Of a stretch of DNA of 57,278 nt, positions 8,795-17,464 are shown one piece after another. Source of the stretch: an uncultured Spartobacteria bacterium (GTDB lineage Bacteria > Verrucomicrobiota > Verrucomicrobiia > Chthoniobacterales > UBA6821); NCBI GenBank assembly GCA_903868795.1, contig CAIPWR010000154.1, positions 1 through 57,278 of the forward strand, in the 5' to 3' direction. The notes under the pieces are model-generated. The model ran no database searches and was not told where the DNA came from. It was given only the letters and a program-made list of their open reading frames with translations. Both the position numbers and the translations under genes were made by a program. How positions within the stretch are numbered: position 1 is the first letter of the stretch; the number at the start of each line of letters is the position of its first letter.

Positions 8795-10024
8795 ATGGAG
8801 AAGAAACTTCAAGTCCGCTGGTGGGATGGATCCGTCGTGGGGCATCTGGTCCATCGGGGAGTCGTTTATTTCGTCTATGATGAATCATGGCTGCGGCGCG
8901 GGCTGAATCTCTCGCCAATCAGCCTTCCATTCACCGATGTGGCATTTAATGGGAGCAAGGGGATTGATGGACTTCCTGGACTTATCGCTGATTGCTTGCC
9001 CGATGCCTGGGGAAAGAAAGTGGCACGCGCCGAATTCGCAGCCCGAAAATGGGGTGAACCAAGCATCATGTCGCTTCTCGCTTGGAGGGGGAGGCGAGGA
9101 CTCGGAGCACTCGGATTCGAACCGGCAACGGAAACGGGTGATTCAAAACTGGAACAGGTCAGTGCTAAAGCTTTGGCCAAGGGAGCCGCTGAAATTGATC
9201 GAGGAAACCCCTCGGAGGTCTTGCCCCAGTTGGTCCGAGGAGGAACTGCGGGAGGAGCCCTGCCAAAGTCCATTGTTCTCTCTTATCCCGATGGGACTCT
9301 CCGAGTGGGAGAACCTGATGGTGAAGGAACACCAAGCCTGCTGAAGTTTGATGTAAGCGAAGATGGTGTTTATGCCCGCTGCGAGCATGTCTTTGCCCGG
9401 ATGGCCCGAGGGGTTGGCATTGATACGGTGGAGACGAGTCTCATCGTTGAAGCAACTGATTCTTCAAGACGGCATCTCCTGGTGAAGCGCTTTGATATCC
9501 CCGATTCGCCTAGCTCCTTGCCTAAGGACCTGAGGATGCATTTTCATACGGTCAGTGGTTTGCTCCACAAAGAACCAACCGACCTCGACTATCGGGACTT
9601 ATTTCGCCTAGCTCTGCGCCTCCACTCGGCTCCCTCCCAGCTCCGAGAGATCGCGCGTCGGATGATCTTCAATGTGATGGCCTCCAATTTGGATGACCAT
9701 GCCAAGAACCATGCATTCCAGCTGGATGAGGGATCAGGGCGGTGGAGTCTCACTCCCGCCTATGACATGACTTTCTCTCCCGGGCTTCTTTCCCGAGGAA
9801 TGACAGTGGCGGATGAAACCTGGCCGTTATCAACGACCATGGAGGCGCTCTGTCTTGATGCCGGTCTGAGTCGTGAGCAATACCGCGAGATCTTCGAGGC
9901 GGTGGAATCTTCGCTCCAAAAGTGGCCGGAGTTGGCAAAGGAGCAAGAAATACCCGAGGTAAAGGTCCGGGAGATCAGCGAGAGGTTCTCCAGAATCAGG
10001 GAGAAAGTGCTGCAAACTGGCTAG
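8795..10024 (+). CDS. HipA-like Ser/Thr kinase toxin, module 1
   Basis: This 409-residue protein has both HipA parts. The N-terminal subdomain runs from VRWWDGSVVGHLV through GLPGLIADCLPDAWG. The kinase core has NLDDHAKNHAF (catalytic Asp near residue 300) and LTPAYDMTFS (metal-binding Asp). HipA kinases phosphorylate aminoacyl-tRNA synthetases such as GltX and stop translation, producing dormancy; the target here is unknown. All visible catalytic elements look intact, so the toxin is probably active. The gene converges on module 2, with 59 nt between the stops. Confidence 0.88.
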   Translation: MEKKLQVRWWDGSVVGHLVHRGVVYFVYDESWLRRGLNLSPISLPFTDVAFNGSKGIDGLPGLIADCLPDAWGKKVARAEFAARKWGEPSIMSLLAWRGRRGLGALGFEPATETGDSKLEQVSAKALAKGAAEIDRGNPSEVLPQLVRGGTAGGALPKSIVLSYPDGTLRVGEPDGEGTPSLLKFDVSEDGVYARCEHVFARMARGVGIDTVETSLIVEATDSSRRHLLVKRFDIPDSPSSLPKDLRMHFHTVSGLLHKEPTDLDYRDLFRLALRLHSAPSQLREIARRMIFNVMASNLDDHAKNHAFQLDEGSGRWSLTPAYDMTFSPGLLSRGMTVADETWPLSTTMEALCLDAGLSREQYREIFEAVESSLQKWPELAKEQEIPEVKVREISERFSRIREKVLQTG

Positions 10025-10083
10025 AAAGGCACCGATCTATCTCTCTCAAAGCGCGCCTTCTGAGTCTCATGGTAGCCTTGGAA

Positions 10084-11430
10084 TTATTTTTTGGATCTCG
10101 AGCGACGGGTTCCTAGTCCATCTGATTGGCCAACAATTGTTTTAGGATTCGCTAATTTGGGAGGGTCAGAAATACCTCCAAGAAGGTTTTCGTTTTCCGG
10201 TTGGGGTAGGGAGTAGTGACGTTTGTCACGAAGTGTCTGGATGCCTTCCTCCCATGCCAGAAGCATGTGTTTTCCAAGATCTCGAAAACCCGAATGCTCG
10301 CTGATCGCTTCACGGACTTTTGGGGCTGTGTCGGTGATCGCCTCGCAGATTGATTCGATCATGAGAGATTGTTCACGGAGGGGGATGCCGAACTCGAGGG
10401 CGATGAAGTTTTTGAGGTTCTTTCCGGGAGACCAAGTCTTTTTGCCCATGAAGGAAATGCCCGGTGGCTGGTTCTGAAAGCCAGGGTAGACCACGGTCGT
10501 CAGGAGATCGTAGGCCGGTGAAAGGCGGGCATCTGCTTTGCTGGAGTATATCAGCGCCAGATTCTTGGCGTGGCAGTCGGCATTACGCAGGGCATAGGTA
10601 AGCAGAAGCATGAGGCTGAGCTGACGGAAGGCCTCCCGCTGAGTTGGCCCGGGAACATGGTCGCGGATCGCCTTCGCGATGCGCTCCCACGTGGTATCGT
10701 ATTTCTTTTCCGGAGAAAGTCCCAGAAGGCAACAGAAGTCCTCCATACCCAGATGAGGGTGCCCTTCCTCATCGACATCAAAGCGGTGTGCGATGAGAGC
10801 TTTGCCATCCATGGAAATCTCGGTTTTGGTGGCAGGGAGAACTTTAGCGGCCACCTGCATGCAGAGGTGTTCGTTGAGAGCGGCGAAGGGGAGATTACGG
10901 GATGACCCCTTGATGATATGTTTCCCAGTGAAGAGGGTGGTCTTGTTGAACGCCTCGATGCTGAAGCTGGTGTCGGTGCCATCAAGGAATTTCGGGATCA
11001 CTCCTGAGACGCCGCTCGTGGCGTGCTGGCGTACAAGTTCCGCAAAGGCTTCTTCGGAGTTGTCGCCCTCAAGCACTTCCGCGACTTCAAAAGGTAGTGG
11101 GGGAGTCGCTAGGTCTGCCCCAGGTGCGGAGACCTGGATACGTCCGATCATGTGACGTCCCACCACGGAAAGGAGGGCTGTAGGTTCAGATCCAATATGG
11201 GGTCCAAACTTTTCCTGAAGCACCTTGAGCAGGTAGCCCTCAGGAAGGTTCATCTGGAAGATTGGATGCAGTGGGGCATCCCAGCGGTAGGATTCTGTTC
11301 TCACCGGCATGGTGAGAGATACGACGTCCTTCGGATCGACATCCGGGTGGTAGGTCATCACGGACTTAAATGCACCCACTGGCTCTAGGGTGGCTACTTC
11401 GCGACCGAGTACGTGGACCGAAAGTTTCAT
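10084..11430 (-). CDS. HipA-like Ser/Thr kinase toxin, module 2
   Basis: This 448-residue protein is only distantly similar to module 1. It shows the HipA signatures HPIFQMNLPEGYLL (N-terminal subdomain), SGVIPKFL, HIIKGSS (ATP-contacting Lys), RNADCHAKNLAL (residues 282-293, catalytic Asp285) and LSPAYDLLT. The C-terminal 45 residues form a basic, low-complexity tail ending RRSRSKK, unusual for the family. It overlaps its hipB by 4 nt. The low similarity to module 1 suggests separate acquisition rather than tandem duplication. Confidence 0.88.
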   Translation of the reverse strand: MKLSVHVLGREVATLEPVGAFKSVMTYHPDVDPKDVVSLTMPVRTESYRWDAPLHPIFQMNLPEGYLLKVLQEKFGPHIGSEPTALLSVVGRHMIGRIQVSAPGADLATPPLPFEVAEVLEGDNSEEAFAELVRQHATSGVSGVIPKFLDGTDTSFSIEAFNKTTLFTGKHIIKGSSRNLPFAALNEHLCMQVAAKVLPATKTEISMDGKALIAHRFDVDEEGHPHLGMEDFCCLLGLSPEKKYDTTWERIAKAIRDHVPGPTQREAFRQLSLMLLLTYALRNADCHAKNLALIYSSKADARLSPAYDLLTTVVYPGFQNQPPGISFMGKKTWSPGKNLKNFIALEFGIPLREQSLMIESICEAITDTAPKVREAISEHSGFRDLGKHMLLAWEEGIQTLRDKRHYSLPQPENENLLGGISDPPKLANPKTIVGQSDGLGTRRSRSKK

Positions 11431-11681
11431 GAGCCTCCAAGCTCCTTTCGGAGTTCATCCAAATTACCTGACGTGCCAATGGGGCGGACATCGAGCTCGA
11501 GGCCTAAGACCGTCAGTAATGAGACGAGCTTTCGGAGGCCGAATTCGGGTAGGCGTCCGTTTTCCAGCCGTGAGAGAGAAGCACCTGGAACTCCTGCGTA
11601 GGAGGCGAGTTCCTTCTGCTTAAGACCAAGTTCCTTCCTGCGATTTGCAAGAAGTTGCCCGAACTCTGCTGTAGTCTTCAT
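11427..11681 (-). CDS. HipB-like XRE antitoxin, module 2
   Basis: This 84-residue XRE protein has a helix-turn-helix reading FGQLLANRRKELGLKQKEL, then YAGVPGASLSRLENG. It is the cognate antitoxin and repressor for the downstream hipA, which it overlaps by 4 nt. Two TGAC-type repeats lie immediately upstream and are likely operators. Confidence 0.88.
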   Translation of the reverse strand: MKTTAEFGQLLANRRKELGLKQKELASYAGVPGASLSRLENGRLPEFGLRKLVSLLTVLGLELDVRPIGTSGNLDELRKELGGS

Positions 11682-11685
11682 AAAA

Positions 11686-11739
11686 TGACAAATAAATCAA
11701 AAAAATGACTATTCAAGGCAAAAGATGACATATAAGTCA
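11686..11739 (-). promoter_or_regulatory. TGAC-type operator repeats upstream of hipB2
   Basis: Two 14-bp boxes precede hipB2: TGACAAATAAATCA (11686-11699) and TGACATATAAGTCA (11726-11739). The second is nearly a perfect palindrome. They start 40 bp apart, close to four helical turns, which would place bound HipB dimers on one DNA face. The AT-rich interval probably holds the promoter. Confidence 0.5.
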
Positions 11740-11824
11740 AAATACTTTGCTTTGGTATGAGCTACAGTTTGAATAGGAAAGAGGGGGCGGTTGCTCCCAA
11801 GCGGGAGCACGATAAGCGTCATGG

Positions 11825-12175
11825 ATGTCCAGAGTCCTTGGCATGTTCATGAACAAGAAAACCAATGCCCCAGCGGATGCTGCAACTCTGCTCAATAGCC
11901 GTCGCGTACCAGCCCGCCTCCACTCCAGTGAGGTGGCTGGGATGCTTGGATTCCAAGACCACGATATCCCGGTACTGGTTGTGGCCCGATTACTGATCCC
12001 GCTCGGAAAACCGGCAGCCAACGCTCCCAAGTATTTTGCCTTGGTGGATGTATTGGCAGCGGGGCAGGACCGAGAGTGGCTTGCGCAAGCCACGCGGGTG
12101 CTGACCAAGTACTGGAGGGACAAGAACTCCCGCAAACGCATCTCAGGGGGGGAGGGTGATGAATCGGGGCAATAG
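11825..12175 (+). CDS. small helix-turn-helix protein beside the recombinase
   Basis: This protein has 116 residues from ATG 11825; starts at 11843 or 11849 are equally possible. The conserved-looking core reads RLHSSEVAGMLGFQ, then VARLLIPLGKP and AAGQDREWLAQATRVLTKYW. It resembles excisionase- or MerR-like winged HTH proteins that pick a DNA site. It is convergent with the recombinase, only 7 nt apart, so a role as recombination directionality factor is plausible but unproven. Confidence 0.7.
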   Translation: MSRVLGMFMNKKTNAPADAATLLNSRRVPARLHSSEVAGMLGFQDHDIPVLVVARLLIPLGKPAANAPKYFALVDVLAAGQDREWLAQATRVLTKYWRDKNSRKRISGGEGDESGQ

Positions 12176-12182
12176 CTCATCT

Positions 12183-13235
12183 TTATCCGGCTGCGGATTC
12201 GTTTTTGGGTGAGCTGAAGGGGATGATCTTCGCCTCGTATTCTTCCAAGGGGGGGAGTGTGACCTGCGCCCTGCGTGCGTAGGCACGATGGACAGCCTTG
12301 CTGTTATGGCCGAGTGCCTTCTGGGCGAAGCGCTCAGGGTATCCGGCAACCTGTGCGCGTTCCGCCCAGCCATAGCGGTAGGAGTGCATTGAGATCCCTT
12401 TGATGCCGAGTCCGTCGCAACGCTGCTTGAACTCGGTGGCCCGGTCTCCGGCCCGCACAGTGGCTAAGTAGGGGAAGAGAAGTCCCTCCTTGGGCAGGTC
12501 TTTGAGGATTGCTTCGACCTCCTTGCCGAATCGGATCTGAGTGGGCTCTACGCTCCGCCACTTGGTCTTCATGCGGAAGAAGGTGATGACTTGGTTATCC
12601 CAGTCGACATCTTCGGCCTTCAGGCTGGCTAGGTCGGACTGGGATGCCCCGAGATGCCAGGCCATTTTGTAAAAGGCTTTGCGTTCGGGGTTGTGCTCCC
12701 GCTCGACGATACGGGTGTGTTCCTCAAGGGTGATGCCGCGCTTTTCCTTGAAGCGGATGACCGGCCATTGGCGCTTCGGCATGATCGGCCAGGCGATCCA
12801 TCCCATATCGAGGCAGAAGTTGTGGAGTCGTCGGAGGAAGATGTTGGTGGAAACCGTTCCGTTTTTAACGCAGTTCAGAAGCTCCTCGGCCTGTGTCTCG
12901 ATGAGGATCTTGGGCAGCAGGGGCTTGATGGCCTTGTCCTTGGAAAAGGTGGTCCAGCGTTTGAGGTTGGCACCTGTCTTCATTTCGAGGTGGGCCTGAA
13001 GGGCAATTCCCCATGTGCGGGTTGTGACACCGGAATCGCTGCCTGCTAGATAGGCCCTGGCGATCTGCAAGTTGAGCATCGGCTGACGCACGGCCGTGTT
13101 CTTGTGCTGAACGATCTGCTCTGCCTCATCGGCTGAGATTTTTCCCAAGCTGGTTCTTGAGCCGGTCTGCGAGTCGACGCAGTAGTAGGTTCCACCGCGG
13201 GTTCCGCGGCGTATGAGTCGGTATCGTTTTTTCAT
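12183..13235 (-). CDS. phage-type tyrosine recombinase with atypical active site
   Basis: This 350-residue protein has an N-terminal AP2-like arm-binding part, a core-binding domain and a catalytic domain. Visible catalytic residues are the HxxR box (SMHSYRYGW, His284 and Arg287), LGH (His310) and the Tyr nucleophile (HRAYARR, Tyr319), with a beta-hairpin Lys near 223-225. The first catalytic Arg, normally in TGLRxSEL, is absent: the aligned stretch is HLGASQSDL (Ser198). I recall similar GSSQ/GASQ motifs in recombinases of Verrucomicrobiota. The gene ends its island next to tRNA-Cys, a common integration site. Confidence 0.85.
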   Translation of the reverse strand: MKKRYRLIRRGTRGGTYYCVDSQTGSRTSLGKISADEAEQIVQHKNTAVRQPMLNLQIARAYLAGSDSGVTTRTWGIALQAHLEMKTGANLKRWTTFSKDKAIKPLLPKILIETQAEELLNCVKNGTVSTNIFLRRLHNFCLDMGWIAWPIMPKRQWPVIRFKEKRGITLEEHTRIVEREHNPERKAFYKMAWHLGASQSDLASLKAEDVDWDNQVITFFRMKTKWRSVEPTQIRFGKEVEAILKDLPKEGLLFPYLATVRAGDRATEFKQRCDGLGIKGISMHSYRYGWAERAQVAGYPERFAQKALGHNSKAVHRAYARRAQVTLPPLEEYEAKIIPFSSPKNESAAG

Positions 13236-13282
13236 GCGGTTGGCGCAACCGCGATGTTGAACGAGCCGATTCCTGGGTAGTT

Positions 13283-13372
13283 ACCGAGTAGTGGGTGAGT
13301 CACCACCCGCACTCGGTGACTAGCCCCAAAACGGTTTTTTTGGTGTCCGTTTTGGTGTCCGTTTGGTGTCCG
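13283..13372. promoter_or_regulatory. hairpin and triple GGTGTCCG repeats between recombinase and tRNA
   Basis: ACCGAGT (13283-13289) and ACTCGGT (13311-13317) form the outer stem of a palindrome enclosing GTGGGTGAGTCACCAC. About 20 bp further on are three tandem copies of TTGGTGTCCG (about 13339-13372). This stretch lies upstream of the recombinase and next to the tRNA, where arm-type binding sites and an attachment site would be expected. The hairpin could also be a terminator. Confidence 0.4.
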
Positions 13373-13409
13373 CTACCTCTAGAGCCTTTGTTTATCTGGC
13401 TCTAGGAGG

Positions 13410-13484
13410 TGGAGGCGGGGGACGGAATCGAACCGTCGCATGGGGCTTTTGCAGAGCCCGGCCTTACCACTTGGCTACCCCGCC
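13410..13484 (-). tRNA. tRNA-Cys (GCA)
   Basis: The reverse strand folds as a cloverleaf. The 7-bp acceptor stem is GGCGGGG with CCCCGCC, and the anticodon loop is CTGCAAA, giving anticodon GCA. The T-loop is TTCGATT, the discriminator base T, and an encoded CCA sits at 13410-13412. It borders the recombinase island and is a likely integration target. Confidence 0.95.
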
Positions 13485-13545
13485 ATCATTCACGACTGAA
13501 TAAAGTGAATTATGCACAAATCGGATATGGGCACAATGGAGCGCA

Positions 13546-15708
13546 TTACCCGCCGGTGGTCGCAAGTCGGAGGGCATACTCCACCCGAAGTTGCCTGAGA
13601 GGAGCGTGGTGGGGTTTGGCAAGCTCTGGATCACTCTTGAGGATTCGTTCCGCTTCCCGGGATGCCACGGAGATCAGATCGGCGTCGCGGTAGAGGTCAG
13701 CGATTCGGAGGGGGGGAAGTCCGCTCTGTGCCGTTCCCAGAATATCGCCCGATCCACGAAGTCGCAGATCTTCCTCGGCAATCACGAATCCATCACTGCT
13801 CTTTTCCAAAATCCGCAGGCGTTCCATCGCCTCAGGGTTGCCGCTTCCCTCGATGAGAACGCAGGTGGAGATGTGAGCGCCACGCCCGATGCGCCCACGG
13901 AGTTGATGAAGCTGAGCTAGTCCGAAGCGCTCGGCATTCTCAACCAGTAGGAAGGTGGCGTTCGGCACATCGACTCCGACTTCGATCACGGAGGTGGTTA
14001 TGAGCACCTTGGTATGGCCCTGGACGAAGCTCTCCATGACGCTCTTCTTCTCTTCCGCGTTCATTCTTCCGTGCAGTAGCTGGCAGGGGAAGGGGGAGAG
14101 GTGTTCGCTCCAGACGGTGATCTCAGCTTCTGCCGCCTTTGCAGCGAGTTTTTCGGATTCCTCGATCAGTGGGTAGACGACGTAGGCCTGGCGCCCCTTC
14201 TCCAACTGTCCGGTAAGGTAGGCGATGATCTCCGGGAGTTTTTCGGAGGTGCGCGCGGCTGTCCGAAGGGTGCCACGTCCGGGCGGCTTCTCATCAAGGA
14301 TGGAGAGATCCAGGTCACCGTAGATGGTCTGGGCCAATGTTCTCGGAATCGGTGTCGCCGTCATCACGAGGACATCGGGAGCCGAGGGAGAGTTCGCCAA
14401 CTGGGTGCGTTGGAGGACGCCGAACTTGTGCTGTTCATCGATCACGACGAGGCCTGCTCCTTGGAGTGCCACCGCGTTGTGAAGCAGGGCATGGGTGCCG
14501 ATCACGACACCAGATCTCTTGGTTTCTGAATGGGTCGTGGGGTTGGAAGTGGACTTCGTTTTTCTGGCTCCGGTAAGCAACTCCACCGGAATGTCGAGAG
14601 GCTCCAACCAGTGCTGAAAATTCCTGAAATGCTGCTCCGCAAGGATCTGGGTGGGGGCCATGAGGATGGCGCGGTGACCTGCCTCAACGGCGGTGAGCAT
14701 CGCTGCCGCAGCCACCACGGTCTTTCCCGAGCCGACGTCGCCTTGAAGCAGTCGGTGCATTCTGTGCGTGCGTGCCATGTCCTCCCGGATCATGGCGATG
14801 GATTTCTGCTGGGCTCCAGTAAGTGCGAAGGGAAGTGCTTTCAGGAAGGCAGAAAGCAGGTCGCCTTGGGAGGATTTCGCGGCCCCTCGCGGCTTGCGTG
14901 CCTCGTTTCTACGGATGGTGACGAGCGTCTGGATCCCGAGGAGTTCCCGAAGTGCAAGTTCACGCCGTGCTGGTTCGAGCATCTCGAGGGACTCGGGAAA
15001 GTGAATATTTCGAAGGGCAGTCCCCCAGTCGGCCTCCTGATGCTGCAAGGGATCGATCCATCCGCTCCAGTCAGTCTCGATCAAGGCACGATGAATGAGT
15101 CCCCGGATAACCCGAACACTGATCCCTTCGCCGGCCGGATGAACCGGAACGATCCGGTCGAGATGGATGCTCTGGCGATCCTCCTCCGTCACCACCTCGA
15201 ACTCCGGATGCTCCATGCAGAGACGTTTTCCGCGGTGGCGGACTTTACCGTGTACGATGAGGCGCGATCCAGTGATCACGCTCTTCTGGACATGAAACAG
15301 ATTAAACCAACGGAGCGTGAGGCGTGCCGAGAGCACGGAACCCGCGGACTCTTCGATCTCGGCCTCGAAACTACGCATCCGCCCGAAGCGGCGGAAAACT
15401 GTTTTTCCAACAATCCCACTCAGGCAGTAAGAGCGTTCGCATTCCGTATCGGGGAAATGATCAAAACGTTTCCGATCCTCATGTCGCCGCGGGTAATGCT
15501 CGAGCAGACCGCGAAGTGTGGTGATGCCTAGTTTGCCGAGAGCCGTGAGTTGGGGGCGTCGGATCCACCCCAGAAGCTCAAGCGATGTTTCTGGAGGATG
15601 GGGAGGTAGTAAAACCGGCTTCTTCTCTTTCTTGGGTTTGCCGGGAAGTTTCGGAGTTCTAGCCTTATTGGCATTGTTTGCCGTCGAGGGCTTCGATTCG
15701 GAGACCAT
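13546..15708 (-). CDS. recG: ATP-dependent DNA helicase RecG
   Basis: This 720-residue protein acts in the cytoplasm, remodelling stalled replication forks and branch-migrating Holliday junctions. The wedge/OB domain comes first (ITTLRGLLEHYPRRHEDR). The helicase motifs are Walker A LLQGDVGSGKT, the DEQH box VVIDEQHKFGV, VMTATPIPRTLAQT, and the C-terminal QLRGRIGRG. The first 35 residues are a Lys/Pro-rich extension, so a later start is possible. It follows recJ with 2 nt between stop and start, a recombination-repair operon. Confidence 0.97.
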   Translation of the reverse strand: MVSESKPSTANNANKARTPKLPGKPKKEKKPVLLPPHPPETSLELLGWIRRPQLTALGKLGITTLRGLLEHYPRRHEDRKRFDHFPDTECERSYCLSGIVGKTVFRRFGRMRSFEAEIEESAGSVLSARLTLRWFNLFHVQKSVITGSRLIVHGKVRHRGKRLCMEHPEFEVVTEEDRQSIHLDRIVPVHPAGEGISVRVIRGLIHRALIETDWSGWIDPLQHQEADWGTALRNIHFPESLEMLEPARRELALRELLGIQTLVTIRRNEARKPRGAAKSSQGDLLSAFLKALPFALTGAQQKSIAMIREDMARTHRMHRLLQGDVGSGKTVVAAAAMLTAVEAGHRAILMAPTQILAEQHFRNFQHWLEPLDIPVELLTGARKTKSTSNPTTHSETKRSGVVIGTHALLHNAVALQGAGLVVIDEQHKFGVLQRTQLANSPSAPDVLVMTATPIPRTLAQTIYGDLDLSILDEKPPGRGTLRTAARTSEKLPEIIAYLTGQLEKGRQAYVVYPLIEESEKLAAKAAEAEITVWSEHLSPFPCQLLHGRMNAEEKKSVMESFVQGHTKVLITTSVIEVGVDVPNATFLLVENAERFGLAQLHQLRGRIGRGAHISTCVLIEGSGNPEAMERLRILEKSSDGFVIAEEDLRLRGSGDILGTAQSGLPPLRIADLYRDADLISVASREAERILKSDPELAKPHHAPLRQLRVEYALRLATTGG

Positions 15709-15710
15709 GG

Positions 15711-17417
15711 TCAGGCCAACTCGCCCGTGGAACTCCTGATGGCCACGATCTGAACCTGGGCCTCATCGCGTCCCTGCCACGTATTCCTATTCACGGTGTA
15801 GGCGACATCCCACGGAGGTCGTGGCAGTGCGTCGAGCGAGGCATTGAACCAGATGGCATCGCGGCGCCGACCGGAGCTTTTGAGCTCGAGACGCAGGTGC
15901 TTTTCCTTGAGGACTCGGGGGGTGGAGGAGGGGGTAACTCCGCGAGAGAAGAGCAAGGGTTGAGCGTTCGATGTGCCGAAGGGGGCCAGACGGTCCTGGG
16001 TATCCAACCATTCCTCGTCAGCGAGGCAGAGGTCGAGTTCCGCATCGAGGCGCAGTCGTGGAATGAGATCCTCGTTACTAATCAGTTCCCGGGTGGCTGA
16101 TTCGAATCGCTCACGGAGTTCGCCGAGGCGCGATTCCCGCAGGCTCAGGCCCGCAGCCATGTCGTGGCCGCCGTAGGCGTCGAGAAGTTCGGAACAGCGA
16201 CCGAGGACCTCGACGAGTGGCAGACCCTCAATGCTGCGTCCGCTTCCCTTTCCTGCACCGGTCTCGTCGAATCCCAGGATCAATGTGGGACGGTGCCATC
16301 GACGGGCGATCCGCGAAGCAACGATCCCTACCACGCCCTGATGCCAATCCCTCTTGCCTGCGACGATCGTGGCATGTCGTTCCGGATCGAAATTCGATGC
16401 GACCCACTCCTCCGCCTGCAGGGTGACATCACGCTCGACAGTCTGCCTTTCCCGGTTCTGTTGGTCGAGGTGAGCTGCGATGCGCGTCGCCTCATTGGTG
16501 TCGTCGGTAAGAAGGAGTAGGAGTGCTTCGGTGGCACTGCCGAGGCGTCCTGCGGCATTGATTCTAGGACCGAGCTTGAATCCGATGTCGGAGGGGTCAT
16601 AGGGAGCGGAAGCTCCCGAGACATGAAGCAGTGCATGAAGTCCGGTCCAGCGTGATTGTCCCAGTTGGCGTAGTCCGGCCTTCACGAAGATCCGGTTCTC
16701 GCCAACGAGGGGGACGATGTCGGCAACCGTCCCGACGGCCACAAGATCCAAAAAATCACGAAGATCGAGCCCCGCAACGGGCGATGCCTTCTGCATCGCA
16801 TGACAGAGTTTGAAGACAATCCCGGCGCTGCAGAGATAGTGGAAGTCAGGGCCAAGCTTGGGATTGACCAGGGCGGCAGCCATCGGGGCAACGGTTTCCG
16901 GGTCAGGTTCGTGGTGGTCCAGAACGACAAGCTCACAGCCCGCCTTAAGCAGTTGCTCCGCCTCAAGGCGGGAATTGGTGCCGCAGTCGACTGCGATAAC
17001 AAGGCTTGGGATGGTTTCCCGCAGGCAACGCGCGACCCCTGCCGTGCTGAGACCGTATCCCTCGGTGGCGCGGTCCGGGATAAAGCATTCCACCAATCCA
17101 CCTGCTGCGCGAAGGTAGCGGCAGAGGATCGTCAGTGAGGAGACCCCGTCGACATCATAGTCCCCGTAGAGCGTGATCCGTTCTTGAGAGCGGACTGCTT
17201 CGATGATGCGTTCAACCGCCTCGGGAATACCCGGGATTTCTTCGGGTGGACGCAGGCTAGCAAGTCGAGGATCAAGAAAGAGCGTTGCTTCATCAGCAGT
17301 TGAGAATCCCCTGGAGCTCAGGAGAATCGCCACCACCTCGGGAATTCCGAGTTCCACCGCCAGACGCCGTGTCAAGAGAGCATCGGGAACGGTAGGGAGG
17401 ATCCAGCGGCGTTGCAT
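15711..17417 (-). CDS. recJ: single-stranded-DNA exonuclease RecJ
   Basis: This 568-residue 5'-3' exonuclease digests single strands during recombination and base-excision repair. DHH-family motifs are present: YGDYDVDGVSSL (motif I), IAVDCGTNS (motif II), VVLDHHEPD (the DHH motif) and the DHHA1-type GGHDMAAGLSL, followed by the OB-like C-terminal domain. It is the first gene of the recJ-recG pair; the short spacing indicates cotranscription. Confidence 0.97.
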   Translation of the reverse strand: MQRRWILPTVPDALLTRRLAVELGIPEVVAILLSSRGFSTADEATLFLDPRLASLRPPEEIPGIPEAVERIIEAVRSQERITLYGDYDVDGVSSLTILCRYLRAAGGLVECFIPDRATEGYGLSTAGVARCLRETIPSLVIAVDCGTNSRLEAEQLLKAGCELVVLDHHEPDPETVAPMAAALVNPKLGPDFHYLCSAGIVFKLCHAMQKASPVAGLDLRDFLDLVAVGTVADIVPLVGENRIFVKAGLRQLGQSRWTGLHALLHVSGASAPYDPSDIGFKLGPRINAAGRLGSATEALLLLLTDDTNEATRIAAHLDQQNRERQTVERDVTLQAEEWVASNFDPERHATIVAGKRDWHQGVVGIVASRIARRWHRPTLILGFDETGAGKGSGRSIEGLPLVEVLGRCSELLDAYGGHDMAAGLSLRESRLGELRERFESATRELISNEDLIPRLRLDAELDLCLADEEWLDTQDRLAPFGTSNAQPLLFSRGVTPSSTPRVLKEKHLRLELKSSGRRRDAIWFNASLDALPRPPWDVAYTVNRNTWQGRDEAQVQIVAIRSSTGELA

Positions 17418-17464
17418 GGAGGGTAAGCTATCCCTTCTGCTGTCTGCTTGGCAATTTTGGGTTT

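Noticed and set aside
13339-13372. Three tandem TTGGTGTCCG units as a CRISPR-like array
   Set aside because: The units are about 10 bp with only 1-2 bp between them and no spacers; no cas genes lie nearby.
10084-13484. A direct repeat of the tRNA-Cys 3' end marking the left island border
   Set aside because: I looked for GGAGGCGGGGGACGG-like sequence to the left by eye and found no convincing copy; an alignment would be needed.
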